DNA of 64,000 nt from Ruegeria discodermiae (lineage in GTDB: Bacteria > Pseudomonadota > Alphaproteobacteria > Rhodobacterales > Rhodobacteraceae): positions 558,001-622,000 of the forward strand of contig NZ_JAVAMO010000001.1 of NCBI RefSeq assembly GCF_030758345.1, written 5' to 3'. The stretch's first letter is position 1. The number at the start of each line of letters is the position of its first letter. The position numbers and the translations under genes were made by a program. The notes below the pieces were generated by a model, which worked only from the letters and a program-made list of their open reading frames with translations, made no database searches and was not told where the DNA came from. Positions 33,166-41,784 of the stretch are shown here, in pieces.

Positions 33166-34782
33166 ATGGCTCATAAAAAACGGCGTCAACAAATCAAATC
33201 GCTGTCGGCGGTTTTCCGCGCGGCTATTGTGGCTGTTGCGTTGGGCACGCCGGTTGCCGCGCAGGATATGGCGTTCAAGCAATCCGTTGCCGCAGCAACC
33301 TATGGCAGCGAACATCTGGCCAGCTTTTATCGCGACAACGCCTATCAGCCGATCTGGACAGGCGACGGCCCCGAGTTTCAGGCGCGCCGTGCCGCCCTGA
33401 TCGCCGCCATGCGCAACACTGATGTGCATGGGCTGCCGCAGGGGCGCTATGACACCGCCGCGCTGATCGAGCAGATGTCTCAGGCCAAAACCCGTCAGGA
33501 TCTGGCCCAGGTCGAGGTTACCCTGAGCCGGGCGTTCCTGAAGCTGGCGCGTGATCTGCAATCCGGCATCCTGCGGCCGTCCGATATTGATTCGGAATTC
33601 ATGGTGCGCAAGGTCGATCGGGCAGATCCGGTTGCGACGCTTACGGCGCTGATGCAGGCCGAACCCAATGCCTATATGCGCTCGCTGGCCCCGGCCTCGC
33701 CGCAATATCGGGCGTTGCAAAAGGAAAAGATCAACCTTGAAGCGCTGCTGGCGCAGGGTGGCTGGGGGGCTGGCGTCCCCTCGGGCAAGCTTGAACTGGG
33801 CGACGAAGGGCAGGGCGTTGTTGCACTGCGCAACCGTCTGGTCGCCATGGGCTATATGCGCCCCAATGCGGGGCGCGAGTTTGACACCGCGATGCAATCG
33901 GCGGTTCAGGCCTTTCAGGCGGCCCATGGGCTGGAACAGGATGGCGTTGCCGGGCCTGGTACGATCGAGGAGCTGAACCGCTCGGTTTCGGATCGGCTGA
34001 AATCCGTGATTGTGGCGCTGGAGCGTGAGCGCTGGCTGCCCGAAGAGCGTGGCACGCGCCATGTTCTGGTGAACCAGACCGATTTCTCGGCCAAGATCGT
34101 CGATGACGGGCGCATCACATTCGAGACCCGCGCGGTGATCGGCAAGAACACCCATGACCGTCAGAGCCCCGAATTCTCGGACGAGATGGAGCATATGGTT
34201 ATCAACCCGAGCTGGTACGTGCCGCGCTCGATCATCGGCAAGGAATACCTGCCCAAGCTTCAGGCCAACCCCTATGCGGTCTCACATCTGGAGATCACCG
34301 ATCGCCGGGGCCGGGTCGTCAACCGGGGGGCGGTGGATTTCACGCAATATTCCCGGCGCAACTTCCCCTTTGCCATGCGCCAGCCCCCCAGCACCAAGAA
34401 TGCGCTGGGTCTGGTTAAGTTCATGTTCCCGAATAAGTACAATATCTATCTGCATGACACCCCGCAGAAGAGCCTGTTCGCCCGTGAAACCCGCGCGTTT
34501 TCCCATGGCTGTATCCGTCTGGCGCAGCCCTTTGACTTCGCCTACGCCCTGTTGGCCAAACAGGAGGAAGACCCCAAGGCGTTCTTCCACCGGGTGCTGA
34601 ACACCGGGCGCGAAACCAAGGTCGATCTGGAACAGAACGTGCCGGTGCACCTGATCTACCGGACGGCCTTTGTGGGTGCGGATGGCAAGGCGCAGTTCCG
34701 CCGTGATGTCTATGGCCGCGATGCCAAGATCTGGAACGCGCTAAACCGGGCAGGGGTGGTCCTTCCCGGCGTTCAGAGCTAA
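33166..34782 (+). CDS. L,D-transpeptidase, YcbB/LdtD-like
   Basis: A 538-residue exported enzyme that forms or exchanges L,D-crosslinks in peptidoglycan. A signal peptide (KKRRQQIKSLSAVFRAAIVA...PVAAQ) is followed by a scaffold domain with the YcbB pattern (FYRDNAYQPIWTGDGPEFQA). A peptidoglycan-binding domain follows (ELGDEGQGVVALRNRLVAMG...FQAAHGLEQDGVAGPGTIEE), then the YkuD catalytic domain ending with FSHGCIRLAQPFDFA, which contains the active Cys. The ATG at 33166 is favoured because AAGGA lies 8 bases upstream and it gives a standard signal peptide; an ATG at 33133 is possible. lpxD follows. Confidence 0.92.
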   Translation: MAHKKRRQQIKSLSAVFRAAIVAVALGTPVAAQDMAFKQSVAAATYGSEHLASFYRDNAYQPIWTGDGPEFQARRAALIAAMRNTDVHGLPQGRYDTAALIEQMSQAKTRQDLAQVEVTLSRAFLKLARDLQSGILRPSDIDSEFMVRKVDRADPVATLTALMQAEPNAYMRSLAPASPQYRALQKEKINLEALLAQGGWGAGVPSGKLELGDEGQGVVALRNRLVAMGYMRPNAGREFDTAMQSAVQAFQAAHGLEQDGVAGPGTIEELNRSVSDRLKSVIVALERERWLPEERGTRHVLVNQTDFSAKIVDDGRITFETRAVIGKNTHDRQSPEFSDEMEHMVINPSWYVPRSIIGKEYLPKLQANPYAVSHLEITDRRGRVVNRGAVDFTQYSRRNFPFAMRQPPSTKNALGLVKFMFPNKYNIYLHDTPQKSLFARETRAFSHGCIRLAQPFDFAYALLAKQEEDPKAFFHRVLNTGRETKVDLEQNVPVHLIYRTAFVGADGKAQFRRDVYGRDAKIWNALNRAGVVLPGVQS

Positions 34783-34818
34783 GCACGGGGGGCATCCGAA
34801 CAAGCCGGAGGTCCCCAA

Positions 34819-35907
34819 GTGTTCACAGTTCAGGAAATAGCCGAAACGCTCGGCGCCGAGGCGGCGGGCGACCTGTCGCTGGAAATCCAGCGCGCGGCGG
34901 AACCGGGTGATGCCTCCGCTACCGATCTGGCGCTGGCCATGTCCCCAAAATATGCCGACGCCCTGTCCGGCGGGCAGGCCAGAGTTGCCATTCTCTGGCC
35001 CGACGCTGATTGGCAGGCGCTTGGGTTGAGTGCAGCGATCTTCGCGCCGCGCCCGCGCATGGCGATGGCGGGGGTCACGGTGATGCTCGACAAGGGGCAG
35101 GGCGTGGCACCGGGCATTCACCCATCAGCGGTTGTTGACCCCTCAGCAGAGCTTGCCGAGGGCGTCTCGGTCGGGCCGCTGGCCGTGATCGGCGCGCGGG
35201 TGCGCATCGGTGAGGGGTCGGTCATCGGACCACAATGCAGCATCGGGATGGATGCGGTTCTGGGTGAGGGCGCTTATCTGCGCGATCATGTCAGTATCGG
35301 CGCGCGGGTCACCATCGGCGACCGCTTCATCGCCCAGCCCGGCGCCCGGATCGGGGCGGACGGGTTCAGCTTTGTCACGCCCGAGGTCTCGGCCGCCGAA
35401 AACGCCCGCAAGACCATGGGTGATGCAGGCGGCGCACGGGCGCAATCCTGGCTGCGCATCCATTCGCTGGGTGCCGTGGAAATCGGCGATGATGTGGAGA
35501 TCGGCGCGAACTCCACCGTCGATAATGGCACCATCCGCAACACGCGCATCGGCAGCGGCACCAAGCTGGATAACCTCGTACATGTCGGTCACAACACCCG
35601 CACCGGCACCGATTGTCTGCTCTGCGGTCATACCGGCGTGTCAGGGTCGGTCGAGATCGGCAACAATGTGGTGTTGGGCGGCATGTGTGGCGTGGTCGAC
35701 AACATCTTTATTGGCGACGGGGTTGTCGCAGGGGGCGGATCCAAGATTCTGTCCAATGTCCCGGCAGGCCGGGTCATCATGGGCTATCCCGCGATCAAGA
35801 TGGACAGCCACACGGAAATCTACAAAACGCAGCGCCGCCTGCCCAGATTGGCCCGCGACGTCGAGACGCTGAAAAAGGCGGTTTCCAAACCTGAACCTAA
35901 AGACTAA
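34819..35907 (+). CDS. lpxD: UDP-3-O-acylglucosamine N-acyltransferase
   Basis: A 362-residue enzyme that adds the N-linked 3-hydroxyacyl chain to UDP-3-O-acyl-glucosamine, step 3 of lipid A synthesis. An N-terminal uridine-binding domain is followed by a left-handed beta-helix of hexapeptide repeats (GVSVGPLAVIGARVRIGEGS, VIGPQCSIGMDAVLGEGAYL). The catalytic His is in LDNLVHVGHNTRTGTDC. The GTG start at 34819 follows GCCGGAGGTCC, a good ribosome-binding site. Unlike the common bamA-lpxD-fabZ-lpxA arrangement, it is followed by an acyl carrier protein gene and a ketosynthase gene. Confidence 0.95.
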   Translation: MFTVQEIAETLGAEAAGDLSLEIQRAAEPGDASATDLALAMSPKYADALSGGQARVAILWPDADWQALGLSAAIFAPRPRMAMAGVTVMLDKGQGVAPGIHPSAVVDPSAELAEGVSVGPLAVIGARVRIGEGSVIGPQCSIGMDAVLGEGAYLRDHVSIGARVTIGDRFIAQPGARIGADGFSFVTPEVSAAENARKTMGDAGGARAQSWLRIHSLGAVEIGDDVEIGANSTVDNGTIRNTRIGSGTKLDNLVHVGHNTRTGTDCLLCGHTGVSGSVEIGNNVVLGGMCGVVDNIFIGDGVVAGGGSKILSNVPAGRVIMGYPAIKMDSHTEIYKTQRRLPRLARDVETLKKAVSKPEPKD

Positions 35908-35940
35908 ATCTGCCACAACACAAACAGACAGAGGTCTGAC

Positions 35941-36198
35941 ATGAGCATCAACGACCGCGTCATCGCCATCATAGCCGAACAGGCGGTTCTGGAACCGTCC
36001 GATGTGACCCCCGAAAGCACGCTGGAAGATCTGGGCATCGACAGCCTCGGACTGGTCGAAAGCATCTTCGCCATTGAGGAGGAATTCGATATCTCGATCC
36101 CCTTCAACGCCAATGAGCCCGAGGCGAGCGATTTCGATATCTCGAACGTGGCGGCGATCATCGCTGGTATCGAGAAGCTGGTGACGGAAAAGGCCTGA
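35941..36198 (+). CDS. Specialised acyl carrier protein
   Basis: An 85-residue acidic protein with the phosphopantetheine site LEDLGIDSLGLVESIFAIEE (Ser in DSLGL). Its loop after helix III (IPFNANEPEASDFDISNVAA) differs from housekeeping AcpP, so it is a second ACP. It lies 33 bases after lpxD and 9 bases before a ketosynthase gene. Rhizobia have a dedicated ACP (AcpXL) and ketosynthases for very long lipid A acyl chains. This gene could play a similar part here, which is an inference from context. Confidence 0.9.
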   Translation: MSINDRVIAIIAEQAVLEPSDVTPESTLEDLGIDSLGLVESIFAIEEEFDISIPFNANEPEASDFDISNVAAIIAGIEKLVTEKA

Positions 36199-36207
36199 TT
36201 CCCGCAC

Positions 36208-37416
36208 ATGAAAAGAGTTGTCATCACCGGTGCCGGCACGATCAACGCGCTTGGCCATTCTGTGCCCGACACGCTTGAGGCCATGCGCGAGGGCCGCTGC
36301 GGGATCGGCGAGCTGGAGTTCCGCGATGTTGACCGGCTGGCCATTAAGATTGGCGGCCAGGTGCGCGGCTTCGAGGCCGAGGGACGTTTCAACCGGCAGC
36401 AGATGACGCTCTATGACCGGTTCACCCAATTCACCCTGACCGCCGCCAAAGAGGCGATCGATCAGTCGGGAATCGAATTCCATGGCGATCTGGCGGCGCG
36501 TTCGGGCGTGGTTCTGGGCACCGCAGGTGGCGGCGTCAGCACCTGGGATGACAATTACCGCTCGGTCTATGAGGATGGTAAGAACCGGGTGCATCCTTTT
36601 GTTGTGCCAAAACTTATGAACAACGCGGCGGCCAGCCACGTGTCGATGGAGTATAACCTCAAAGGGCCCAGCTTCACCGTCTCGACCGCCTGCGCCTCAT
36701 CCAACCACGCCATGGCGCTGGCCTTTTCGATGGTGCGCAGCGGGGCGGCGCCCGCAATGGTGACGGGTGGATCGGAATCGATGCTGTGTTTTGGCGGCGT
36801 GAAAGCCTGGGAAGGCCTGCGCGTCATGTCCAAGGACGCCTGTCGCCCCTTCAGCGCAAATCGCAACGGCATGGTGCAGGGCGAAGGCGCGGGTGTCTTC
36901 GTATTCGAAGACTACGACCACGCGCGCGCGCGCGGCGCGGACATCCTGTGCGAGGTTGTGGGCTTTGCCATGTCCTCGGACGCTGCCGATATCGTGATGC
37001 CCTCGAAACAGGGCGCGGCAAGGGCTATGTCAGGCGCGCTTGCGGATGCTGGCCTCAATGCTGATCAGGTCGGTTACATCAACGCCCATGGCACCGGGAC
37101 CACGGCCAATGACAAAACCGAATGCGCTGCCGTGGCGGGCGTCTTTGGGCCGCATGCCGATGATCTGATGATCAGCTCCACCAAATCCATGCATGGCCAC
37201 CTGATCGGCGGCACCGGTGCGGTGGAACTGCTGGCCTGCATCATGGCGCTGCGCGACGGGGTGATCGCACCCACGATCGGTTATGAAGAGGCTGATCCCG
37301 AATGCGCGCTGGACGTGGTCCCGAACGAAGCGCGCGAGGCCAAGATAGATGTGGCGCTCACCAATGCCTTCGCCTTTGGCGGTCTGAACGCAGTGCTCGC
37401 CCTGCGCAGGGCCTGA
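36208..37416 (+). CDS. Beta-ketoacyl-ACP synthase II-like (FabF family)
   Basis: A 402-residue condensing enzyme with a complete Cys-His-His triad: STACASSNHAMALAF, NAHGTGTTANDKTE and STKSMHGHLIGGTGAVELLA. FabF-type gating GGLNAVLALRR closes the protein. It extends acyl chains on an ACP by two carbons. Paired with the neighbouring special ACP and downstream of lpxD, it is more likely a dedicated synthase for an outer-membrane lipid than the housekeeping FabF. The exact product is unknown. Confidence 0.93.
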   Translation: MKRVVITGAGTINALGHSVPDTLEAMREGRCGIGELEFRDVDRLAIKIGGQVRGFEAEGRFNRQQMTLYDRFTQFTLTAAKEAIDQSGIEFHGDLAARSGVVLGTAGGGVSTWDDNYRSVYEDGKNRVHPFVVPKLMNNAAASHVSMEYNLKGPSFTVSTACASSNHAMALAFSMVRSGAAPAMVTGGSESMLCFGGVKAWEGLRVMSKDACRPFSANRNGMVQGEGAGVFVFEDYDHARARGADILCEVVGFAMSSDAADIVMPSKQGAARAMSGALADAGLNADQVGYINAHGTGTTANDKTECAAVAGVFGPHADDLMISSTKSMHGHLIGGTGAVELLACIMALRDGVIAPTIGYEEADPECALDVVPNEAREAKIDVALTNAFAFGGLNAVLALRRA

Positions 37417-37482
37417 CGTCGGCCAACCGATCCGCTCTTCATCTGACTAAAAACATCCCGGTGGAGGCGGGCGGAAAGCGAC

Positions 37483-37497
37483 GGGGGCAGCGCCCCC
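37483..37497. terminator. Possible terminator between convergent genes
   Basis: A 6-bp GGGGGC/GCCCCC stem with loop AGC, between the convergent ketosynthase and IalB-like genes. It has no T-run, so the strength is uncertain. Confidence 0.4.
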
Positions 37498-37511
37498 ATC
37501 GCCAATGCAGC

Positions 37512-38132
37512 TCAGTTGTCGACAACATCCACCGCGTTGAAACCCGCGGTGAAGCCCTTGAGCGACATCTTGATGTCGATCTTCTGATCCGGGGCCGGGG
37601 CGGGCACCAGCGAGATCGTGGCCTCGGTGCCTTTTTTCATCGCGTCGATATCAGCCTGGGTCAGCCCGATCTGCGCCACACATCCGACCGGGTTACACAG
37701 CGTATAGTTATAGCGTTTGCCCGGCGCCCCATCGACCGAGATGACCAGCGGCGCGGTCAACAGCGTCTCAAGCGGGACGATGATTGTTGCACCCGCAATT
37801 GCCGCACCGCTGTTCTCGATCCGGAACAGCGACATCTCTGCCATCGGCTGGCCATCAGGACCGTTCATGACCTGCAACAAAGAGCAGGGGTCGGTCTCGG
37901 CTTCGGTCTTGATGCAGGCCAAGGTCCAGTCGCCAAACGTTTCCTTGGCATAACGGCTGCCCAGTTGCGGGCCGTCAGTAACCGGCTGCCCGAGGTCCAG
38001 CACACCCTCGCTTTGAGCGGATTCGACGGCGCCCTGATCCGCCTCCGGGCTCTGCGCCGCTTCCTGCGCATAGGTCGCGCTGCTCAGCGCCAGAAGGGCC
38101 GCTACACAGGCTGGTGTCACTCTCTTGAACAT
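37512..38132 (-). CDS. IalB-like (invasion-associated locus B) exported protein
   Basis: A 206-residue protein with a signal peptide (MFKRVTPACVAALLALSSATYA). An acidic linker (residues 25-60) leads to the IalB domain: KETFGDWTLACIKTEAETDP, CSLLQVMNGPDGQPMAEMSL and the paired-cysteine CNPVGCVAQIGLTQADIDAM. Three cysteine-containing segments typical of the family are present. IalB was first described in Bartonella, but relatives are common in free-living alphaproteobacteria, so a role in invasion is not implied. The ATG at 38132 follows GAGGCAAGC. Two candidate small RNA genes lie upstream on the same strand. Confidence 0.88.
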   Translation of the reverse strand: MFKRVTPACVAALLALSSATYAQEAAQSPEADQGAVESAQSEGVLDLGQPVTDGPQLGSRYAKETFGDWTLACIKTEAETDPCSLLQVMNGPDGQPMAEMSLFRIENSGAAIAGATIIVPLETLLTAPLVISVDGAPGKRYNYTLCNPVGCVAQIGLTQADIDAMKKGTEATISLVPAPAPDQKIDIKMSLKGFTAGFNAVDVVDN

Positions 38133-38251
38133 GCTTGCCTCATTGGTTTTCGCTCTGTTTGAGCCGGGTCTAGCATGGCGATCCGAGCATGTCAGGAGCA
38201 ATCGGCAAGGCGAGCAGCGTTTTGCAGGCCAGAGCTGGACAGCTCTGCGGC

Positions 38252-38327
38252 AAAAGCAAAAAGAGAGGCCGTTGGTCAGCCTCTCTTCAGAAAGTTTTCT
38301 CCCCGTCGGACTGGCCGACTTGTTTAT
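38252..38327 (-). ncRNA. Candidate small RNA 1 (or terminated leader of the IalB gene)
   Basis: On the minus strand, a 17-spaced promoter (38334-38362) is followed by about 75 bases with a 5' hairpin GTCGG-CCAGT-CCGAC. Next come an unpaired purine-rich linker and an intrinsic terminator with a 9-bp stem AAGAGAGGC/GCCTCTCTT and the tail TTTTTGCTTTT. No open frame of note lies inside. This is the layout of a bacterial trans-acting small RNA. Read-through would reach the IalB-like gene, so it could also be an attenuated leader. Sequence inference only; start and end are approximate. Confidence 0.5.
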
Positions 38328-38333
38328 GGGCAG

Positions 38334-38362
38334 ACGTTACGAGAGCAGAGCCAACGGGTCAA
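38334..38362 (-). promoter_or_regulatory. Predicted promoter of candidate small RNA 1
   Basis: Minus strand: TTGACC (38357-38362), a 17-base spacer, then TAACGT (38334-38339). It faces the IalB-like gene and the small RNA terminator. Confidence 0.5.
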
Positions 38363-38402
38363 CACTTAAGCGCAAAAAAACGAATCGCGCGAAGCGAAAC
38401 GC

Positions 38403-38472
38403 AAAAAAAAGCCGTACCCGAAGGTACGGCCAGTCTGACAGGGAGGAAACCGCCCCGCCAAACGGCGGGACA
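38403..38472 (-). ncRNA. Candidate small RNA 2
   Basis: On the minus strand, a hairpin CCCGCC-GTTT-GGCGGG (38454-38469) leads to an unpaired stretch containing CCTCCC, an anti-Shine-Dalgarno-like seed. A very strong terminator follows: an 8-bp stem GCCGTACC/GGTACGGC with a TTCG tetraloop and eight T. No minus-strand protein gene lies close enough upstream to need this terminator. The promoter is not clear, so the 5' end is a guess. Confidence 0.45.
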
Positions 38473-38544
38473 GAAAGCACTATCGCAGGCAAAGGTTAAG
38501 TTTGTATGGTCGGGGCGAAACGGTGATATTGGGGCGCAAGAGCA

Positions 38545-40086
38545 ATGAGTGGCAAGATTTTCCTGGGCGGCGGCGGGCCGGATTATGGCGTGAAGCAGGA
38601 ACTGGCGCTGAACTATGCCAACCGCCACGGTCTGATCGCCGGGGCAACCGGTACCGGCAAGACCGTTACGCTGCAAATCCTGGCCGAAGGGTTCTCGCAG
38701 GCCGGGGTCCCGGTCTTCCTGGCCGATGTCAAAGGCGATCTGTCGGGGTTGGCCAAATCGGGGCGCGCTGATCACAAGCTGCATCAGGCCTTCACCGACC
38801 GCGCCGCGCAGATCGGATTCGAGGATTACAGCTACGGCGCCAGCCCGGTGACCTTCTGGGACCTGTTCGGCAAACAGGGCCATCCGGTGCGCACCACGGT
38901 CAGCGAGATGGGGCCGCTGCTGCTGTCGCGCCTGCTGGAGTTGACCGAAGCGCAGGAGGGCATCCTCAACATCGCCTTCCGCCTGAGCGACGAAGAGGGG
39001 TTGCCGCTGCTTGACCTCAAGGACCTGCAGGCGCTGCTGGTCTGGGTCGGTGAAAACCGGGCGCAATTGTCACTGCGCTACGGCAATATCTCGACCGCAT
39101 CGGTGGGCGCAATCCAGCGGCGTCTCTTGGTGATCGAGAACCAGGGGGCAAGCAAACTGTTCGGCGAACCGGCGCTGGAGCTGTCCGACCTGATGCGCCA
39201 GGACGCTGAGGGGTGCGGCATGATTAATATCCTCGCCTCCGACAAGCTGATGTCGGCGCCAGGGCTCTATGCCACCTTCCTGCTCTGGCTGCTGAGCGAA
39301 TTGTTCGAGGAACTGCCCGAAGTGGGCGACCCGGAAAAGCCGAAGCTGGTGTTCTTCTTTGACGAGGCGCATCTGCTTTTTGATGATGCGCCCAAGGTGC
39401 TAGTCGACAAGGTCGAACAGGTGGCGCGGCTGATCCGCTCCAAGGGGGTCGGGGTCTATTTCATCACCCAGAACCCGGCGGACGTGCCCGAGGATATTCT
39501 GGGCCAGCTCGGCAACCGCATCCAGCACGCGCTGCGCGCCTTTACCGCGCGCGACCGCAAGAACCTGCGGCTGGCGGCAGAAACCTATCGCGAAAACCCC
39601 GCCTTTGACACCGAAGAAGCCATACGCGAGGTGGGGGTCGGCGAGGCGGTGACCTCGATGCTGCAGAAGAAAGGCGTGCCGGGGATTGTCGAGCGCACGC
39701 TTATCCGCCCGCCCTCATCCCAGCTAGGCCCGATCACCGCGGCTGAGCGCAAGGCGATGCTTGCGAGTTCCGATCTGGCCGGGAAATACGACGCCACGCT
39801 GGATCGCAAATCCGCCTTCGAAATTCTGTCCGCGCGCTCCCAGCAGGCGGCGCAAGAGGCCGAAGCTGCCGAGGTCGCTGCCGAAGAGCAGCCCCCCGCA
39901 GAGCGTGAATATGCCTCGGCCCGGCGCTATAGCGGGTCGCGAGTCAGCCGGTCCTCGTCGCGGATCACACGGCGCAAGGATACCTTCGCCAGCGCAATGG
40001 GCGAGGCGGTGATAAAGGAATTGAAAGGGACAACAGGCCGCCGCCTCGTGCGCGGCATTCTGGGCAGCCTGTTCAAGGGGCGGTAA
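38545..40086 (+). CDS. HerA-like ATPase of the DUF853 (YjgR) family
   Basis: A 513-residue P-loop ATPase related to the HerA/FtsK motor group. Walker A is GLIAGATGTGKTVTLQILAE, followed by VFLADVKGDLSGLAKSGRAD. Walker B is KPKLVFFFDEAHLLFDDAPK, and a sensor region lies at GVGVYFITQNPADVPEDILG with the Arg-rich HALRAFTARDRKNLRLAAET. The C-terminus is a low-complexity Ala/Glu/Arg/Ser tail. The family is widespread but its role is not established; DNA or protein translocation is possible. No NurA partner is adjacent. It converges on a small lipoprotein gene 3 bases away. Confidence 0.9.
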   Translation: MSGKIFLGGGGPDYGVKQELALNYANRHGLIAGATGTGKTVTLQILAEGFSQAGVPVFLADVKGDLSGLAKSGRADHKLHQAFTDRAAQIGFEDYSYGASPVTFWDLFGKQGHPVRTTVSEMGPLLLSRLLELTEAQEGILNIAFRLSDEEGLPLLDLKDLQALLVWVGENRAQLSLRYGNISTASVGAIQRRLLVIENQGASKLFGEPALELSDLMRQDAEGCGMINILASDKLMSAPGLYATFLLWLLSELFEELPEVGDPEKPKLVFFFDEAHLLFDDAPKVLVDKVEQVARLIRSKGVGVYFITQNPADVPEDILGQLGNRIQHALRAFTARDRKNLRLAAETYRENPAFDTEEAIREVGVGEAVTSMLQKKGVPGIVERTLIRPPSSQLGPITAAERKAMLASSDLAGKYDATLDRKSAFEILSARSQQAAQEAEAAEVAAEEQPPAEREYASARRYSGSRVSRSSSRITRRKDTFASAMGEAVIKELKGTTGRRLVRGILGSLFKGR

Positions 40087-40089
40087 GCG

Positions 40090-40344
40090 TCAGCTCCGCT
40101 TTTGGCGTTTGCCTTCTTCCTTGCAGATGGCGTCGGCCTCTTGCACGCCCATATTGTTGGGGCGATGGATCGAGCGATCCCAGGCGACCAGATCCTTGGA
40201 ATAAAGCTGACAGGTGACCATGCCCTTTTCGGACTGAACCTGAACCGGCGTCGTTTCGTAATTCTCCGGCGAGGGCACGCATCCCGACAGGATCAAGGCG
40301 GCGGCACTGGCAGATAACAGAACGGTACTCTTTACACTTTTCAT
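40090..40344 (-). CDS. Small putative lipoprotein
   Basis: An 84-residue protein with signal and lipobox MKSVKSTVLLSASAAALILS then GC, so lipidation at Cys22 is expected. The mature part has two more cysteines (MVTCQLYSKDL, ADAICKEEG) and ends in a basic KRQKRS. Its function is unknown. Its stop lies 3 bases from that of the HerA-like ATPase gene on the other strand. Confidence 0.78.
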   Translation of the reverse strand: MKSVKSTVLLSASAAALILSGCVPSPENYETTPVQVQSEKGMVTCQLYSKDLVAWDRSIHRPNNMGVQEADAICKEEGKRQKRS

Positions 40345-40443
40345 TACTTTCTTCCCCCAAAGAAACGTTGGAGGGGTATAAACCTTGTGACCCCTCTGCG
40401 GAAGGGGAAGATCACGTGGCCTGCGTCACGTTTGCGGGCGGGA

Positions 40444-41784
40444 TCACTTCTCGGGGATCAATCCGCGCGGGCTGAACCTCAGCACCACCAGAAGAATAAT
40501 TCCCATTGTTAACAGGCGCATATGGGCAGCTGCGTCGATCAGATGGGTCTTCAAACCGCTGCCATCGGGCAGGCCCGATGTGATCAGTTGCATCAGCCAG
40601 AGACCAATCGGCTCTACCTGTATCCAGAGGAACCAGATCAGAAACGCTCCCAGCACGGCGCCGAAATTGTTTCCTGACCCGCCTACGATCACCATGACCC
40701 AGATCAGGAAGGTGAAGCGCAGCGGCTGATAGGTGCCGGGTGTCAACTGCCCGTCCAGCGTGGTGATCATTGCCCCCGCGACGCCGCAAATGGCCGATCC
40801 CAGCACAAAGATCTGCAGATGGCGGCGGGTTACATCCTTGCCCATCGCCTCGGCCGCAACCTCATTGTCGCGGATCGCGCGCATCATTCGTCCCCAGGGG
40901 CTGTGCAGCGCTTTCTGTGCCATCCAGAGCAGGGCCAGCAGCACCACCAGAAACAGGAATGTATAGACCAGCTTAACATAAAGCGTCGAAGCGATTACCG
41001 GATCGAGGCCCATTGCAGTGGCGCGGTTCACGAATTCCGGCGTGTTCTGCAAGGTGATCTCATAAGGGGCCGGACGGGGGATGCCGATCACGTTTTTAAC
41101 CCCGCGTGACAGCCAATCCTCGTTCTTGATCACGGCGATGATGATCTCGGCAATGCCCAGTGTGGCGATCGCCAGATAGTCCGAGCGCAGGCCCAGAGCC
41201 GTCTTGCCGATCAGCCAGGCCGCGCCAGCCGCCAGCAACCCGCCAACGGGCCAGGAAAGCAGCGCAAACAGGTCCGCGCGCAGCTCGGTCCGTTCGGCGG
41301 CAAAGACGTTCAGCCCGCCGAGATAACCGGTTGCCGCCGGATTGACCGCCTCGATGGCTGCCACTGACGGGTCGAACACCGCGCGAAACAGGAAAAACCC
41401 GCCCACAAGCACGACGATCACAGTGAGCGTGCGCGCACGGCCCTTGGGCATCTTGCTCATCACCATCACCGCCGCAAAAACGGTTGCGGCCCCCAGCAGC
41501 AAGCCAAGGATGACGCCCAGCCCGCCGCCCGACCAGGCCTCGGGCACCGGCGGCATGGCAACCAGCACAGCCGCCAGACCACCCAGCGCCACAAAGCCCA
41601 TGACGCCCACATTGAACAGCCCGGCAAAGCCCCATTGCAGGTTCACGCCAATCGCCATGATGGCCGAGATCAGCCCCATGTTCAGAATGAACAGCGCGCT
41701 GTTCCAGCTCTGCATGAATCCGGTCAGAAGGATCAGCCCGGCAACGATGGCAAACAGCCCGGTATTCCTGACGCTCTCGCTCAT
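40444..41784 (-). CDS. livM: Branched-chain amino acid ABC transporter permease LivM
   Basis: A 446-residue inner-membrane permease with about ten helices. It carries the LivM pattern NLQWGFAGLFNVGVMGFVAL at the N-terminus, the coupling segment SPWGRMMRAIRDNEVAAEAM GKD-like region and GSGNNFGAVLGAFLIWFLW near the C-terminus. It is about 20-100 residues longer than many LivM proteins because of a polar loop around residues 150-180. Its ATG overlaps the livH stop (ATGA). It is the last gene of the liv operon. The imported substrate is probably Leu, Ile, Val or a related compound. Confidence 0.92.
   Translation of the reverse strand: MSESVRNTGLFAIVAGLILLTGFMQSWNSALFILNMGLISAIMAIGVNLQWGFAGLFNVGVMGFVALGGLAAVLVAMPPVPEAWSGGGLGVILGLLLGAATVFAAVMVMSKMPKGRARTLTVIVVLVGGFFLFRAVFDPSVAAIEAVNPAATGYLGGLNVFAAERTELRADLFALLSWPVGGLLAAGAAWLIGKTALGLRSDYLAIATLGIAEIIIAVIKNEDWLSRGVKNVIGIPRPAPYEITLQNTPEFVNRATAMGLDPVIASTLYVKLVYTFLFLVVLLALLWMAQKALHSPWGRMMRAIRDNEVAAEAMGKDVTRRHLQIFVLGSAICGVAGAMITTLDGQLTPGTYQPLRFTFLIWVMVIVGGSGNNFGAVLGAFLIWFLWIQVEPIGLWLMQLITSGLPDGSGLKTHLIDAAAHMRLLTMGIILLVVLRFSPRGLIPEK

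Noticed and set aside
38511-38544. Earlier start for the HerA-like ATPase gene in the small RNA region
   Set aside because: The ATG at 38545 begins the family-like MSGKIFLGGGG directly, and the upstream bases in that frame do not extend the domain.
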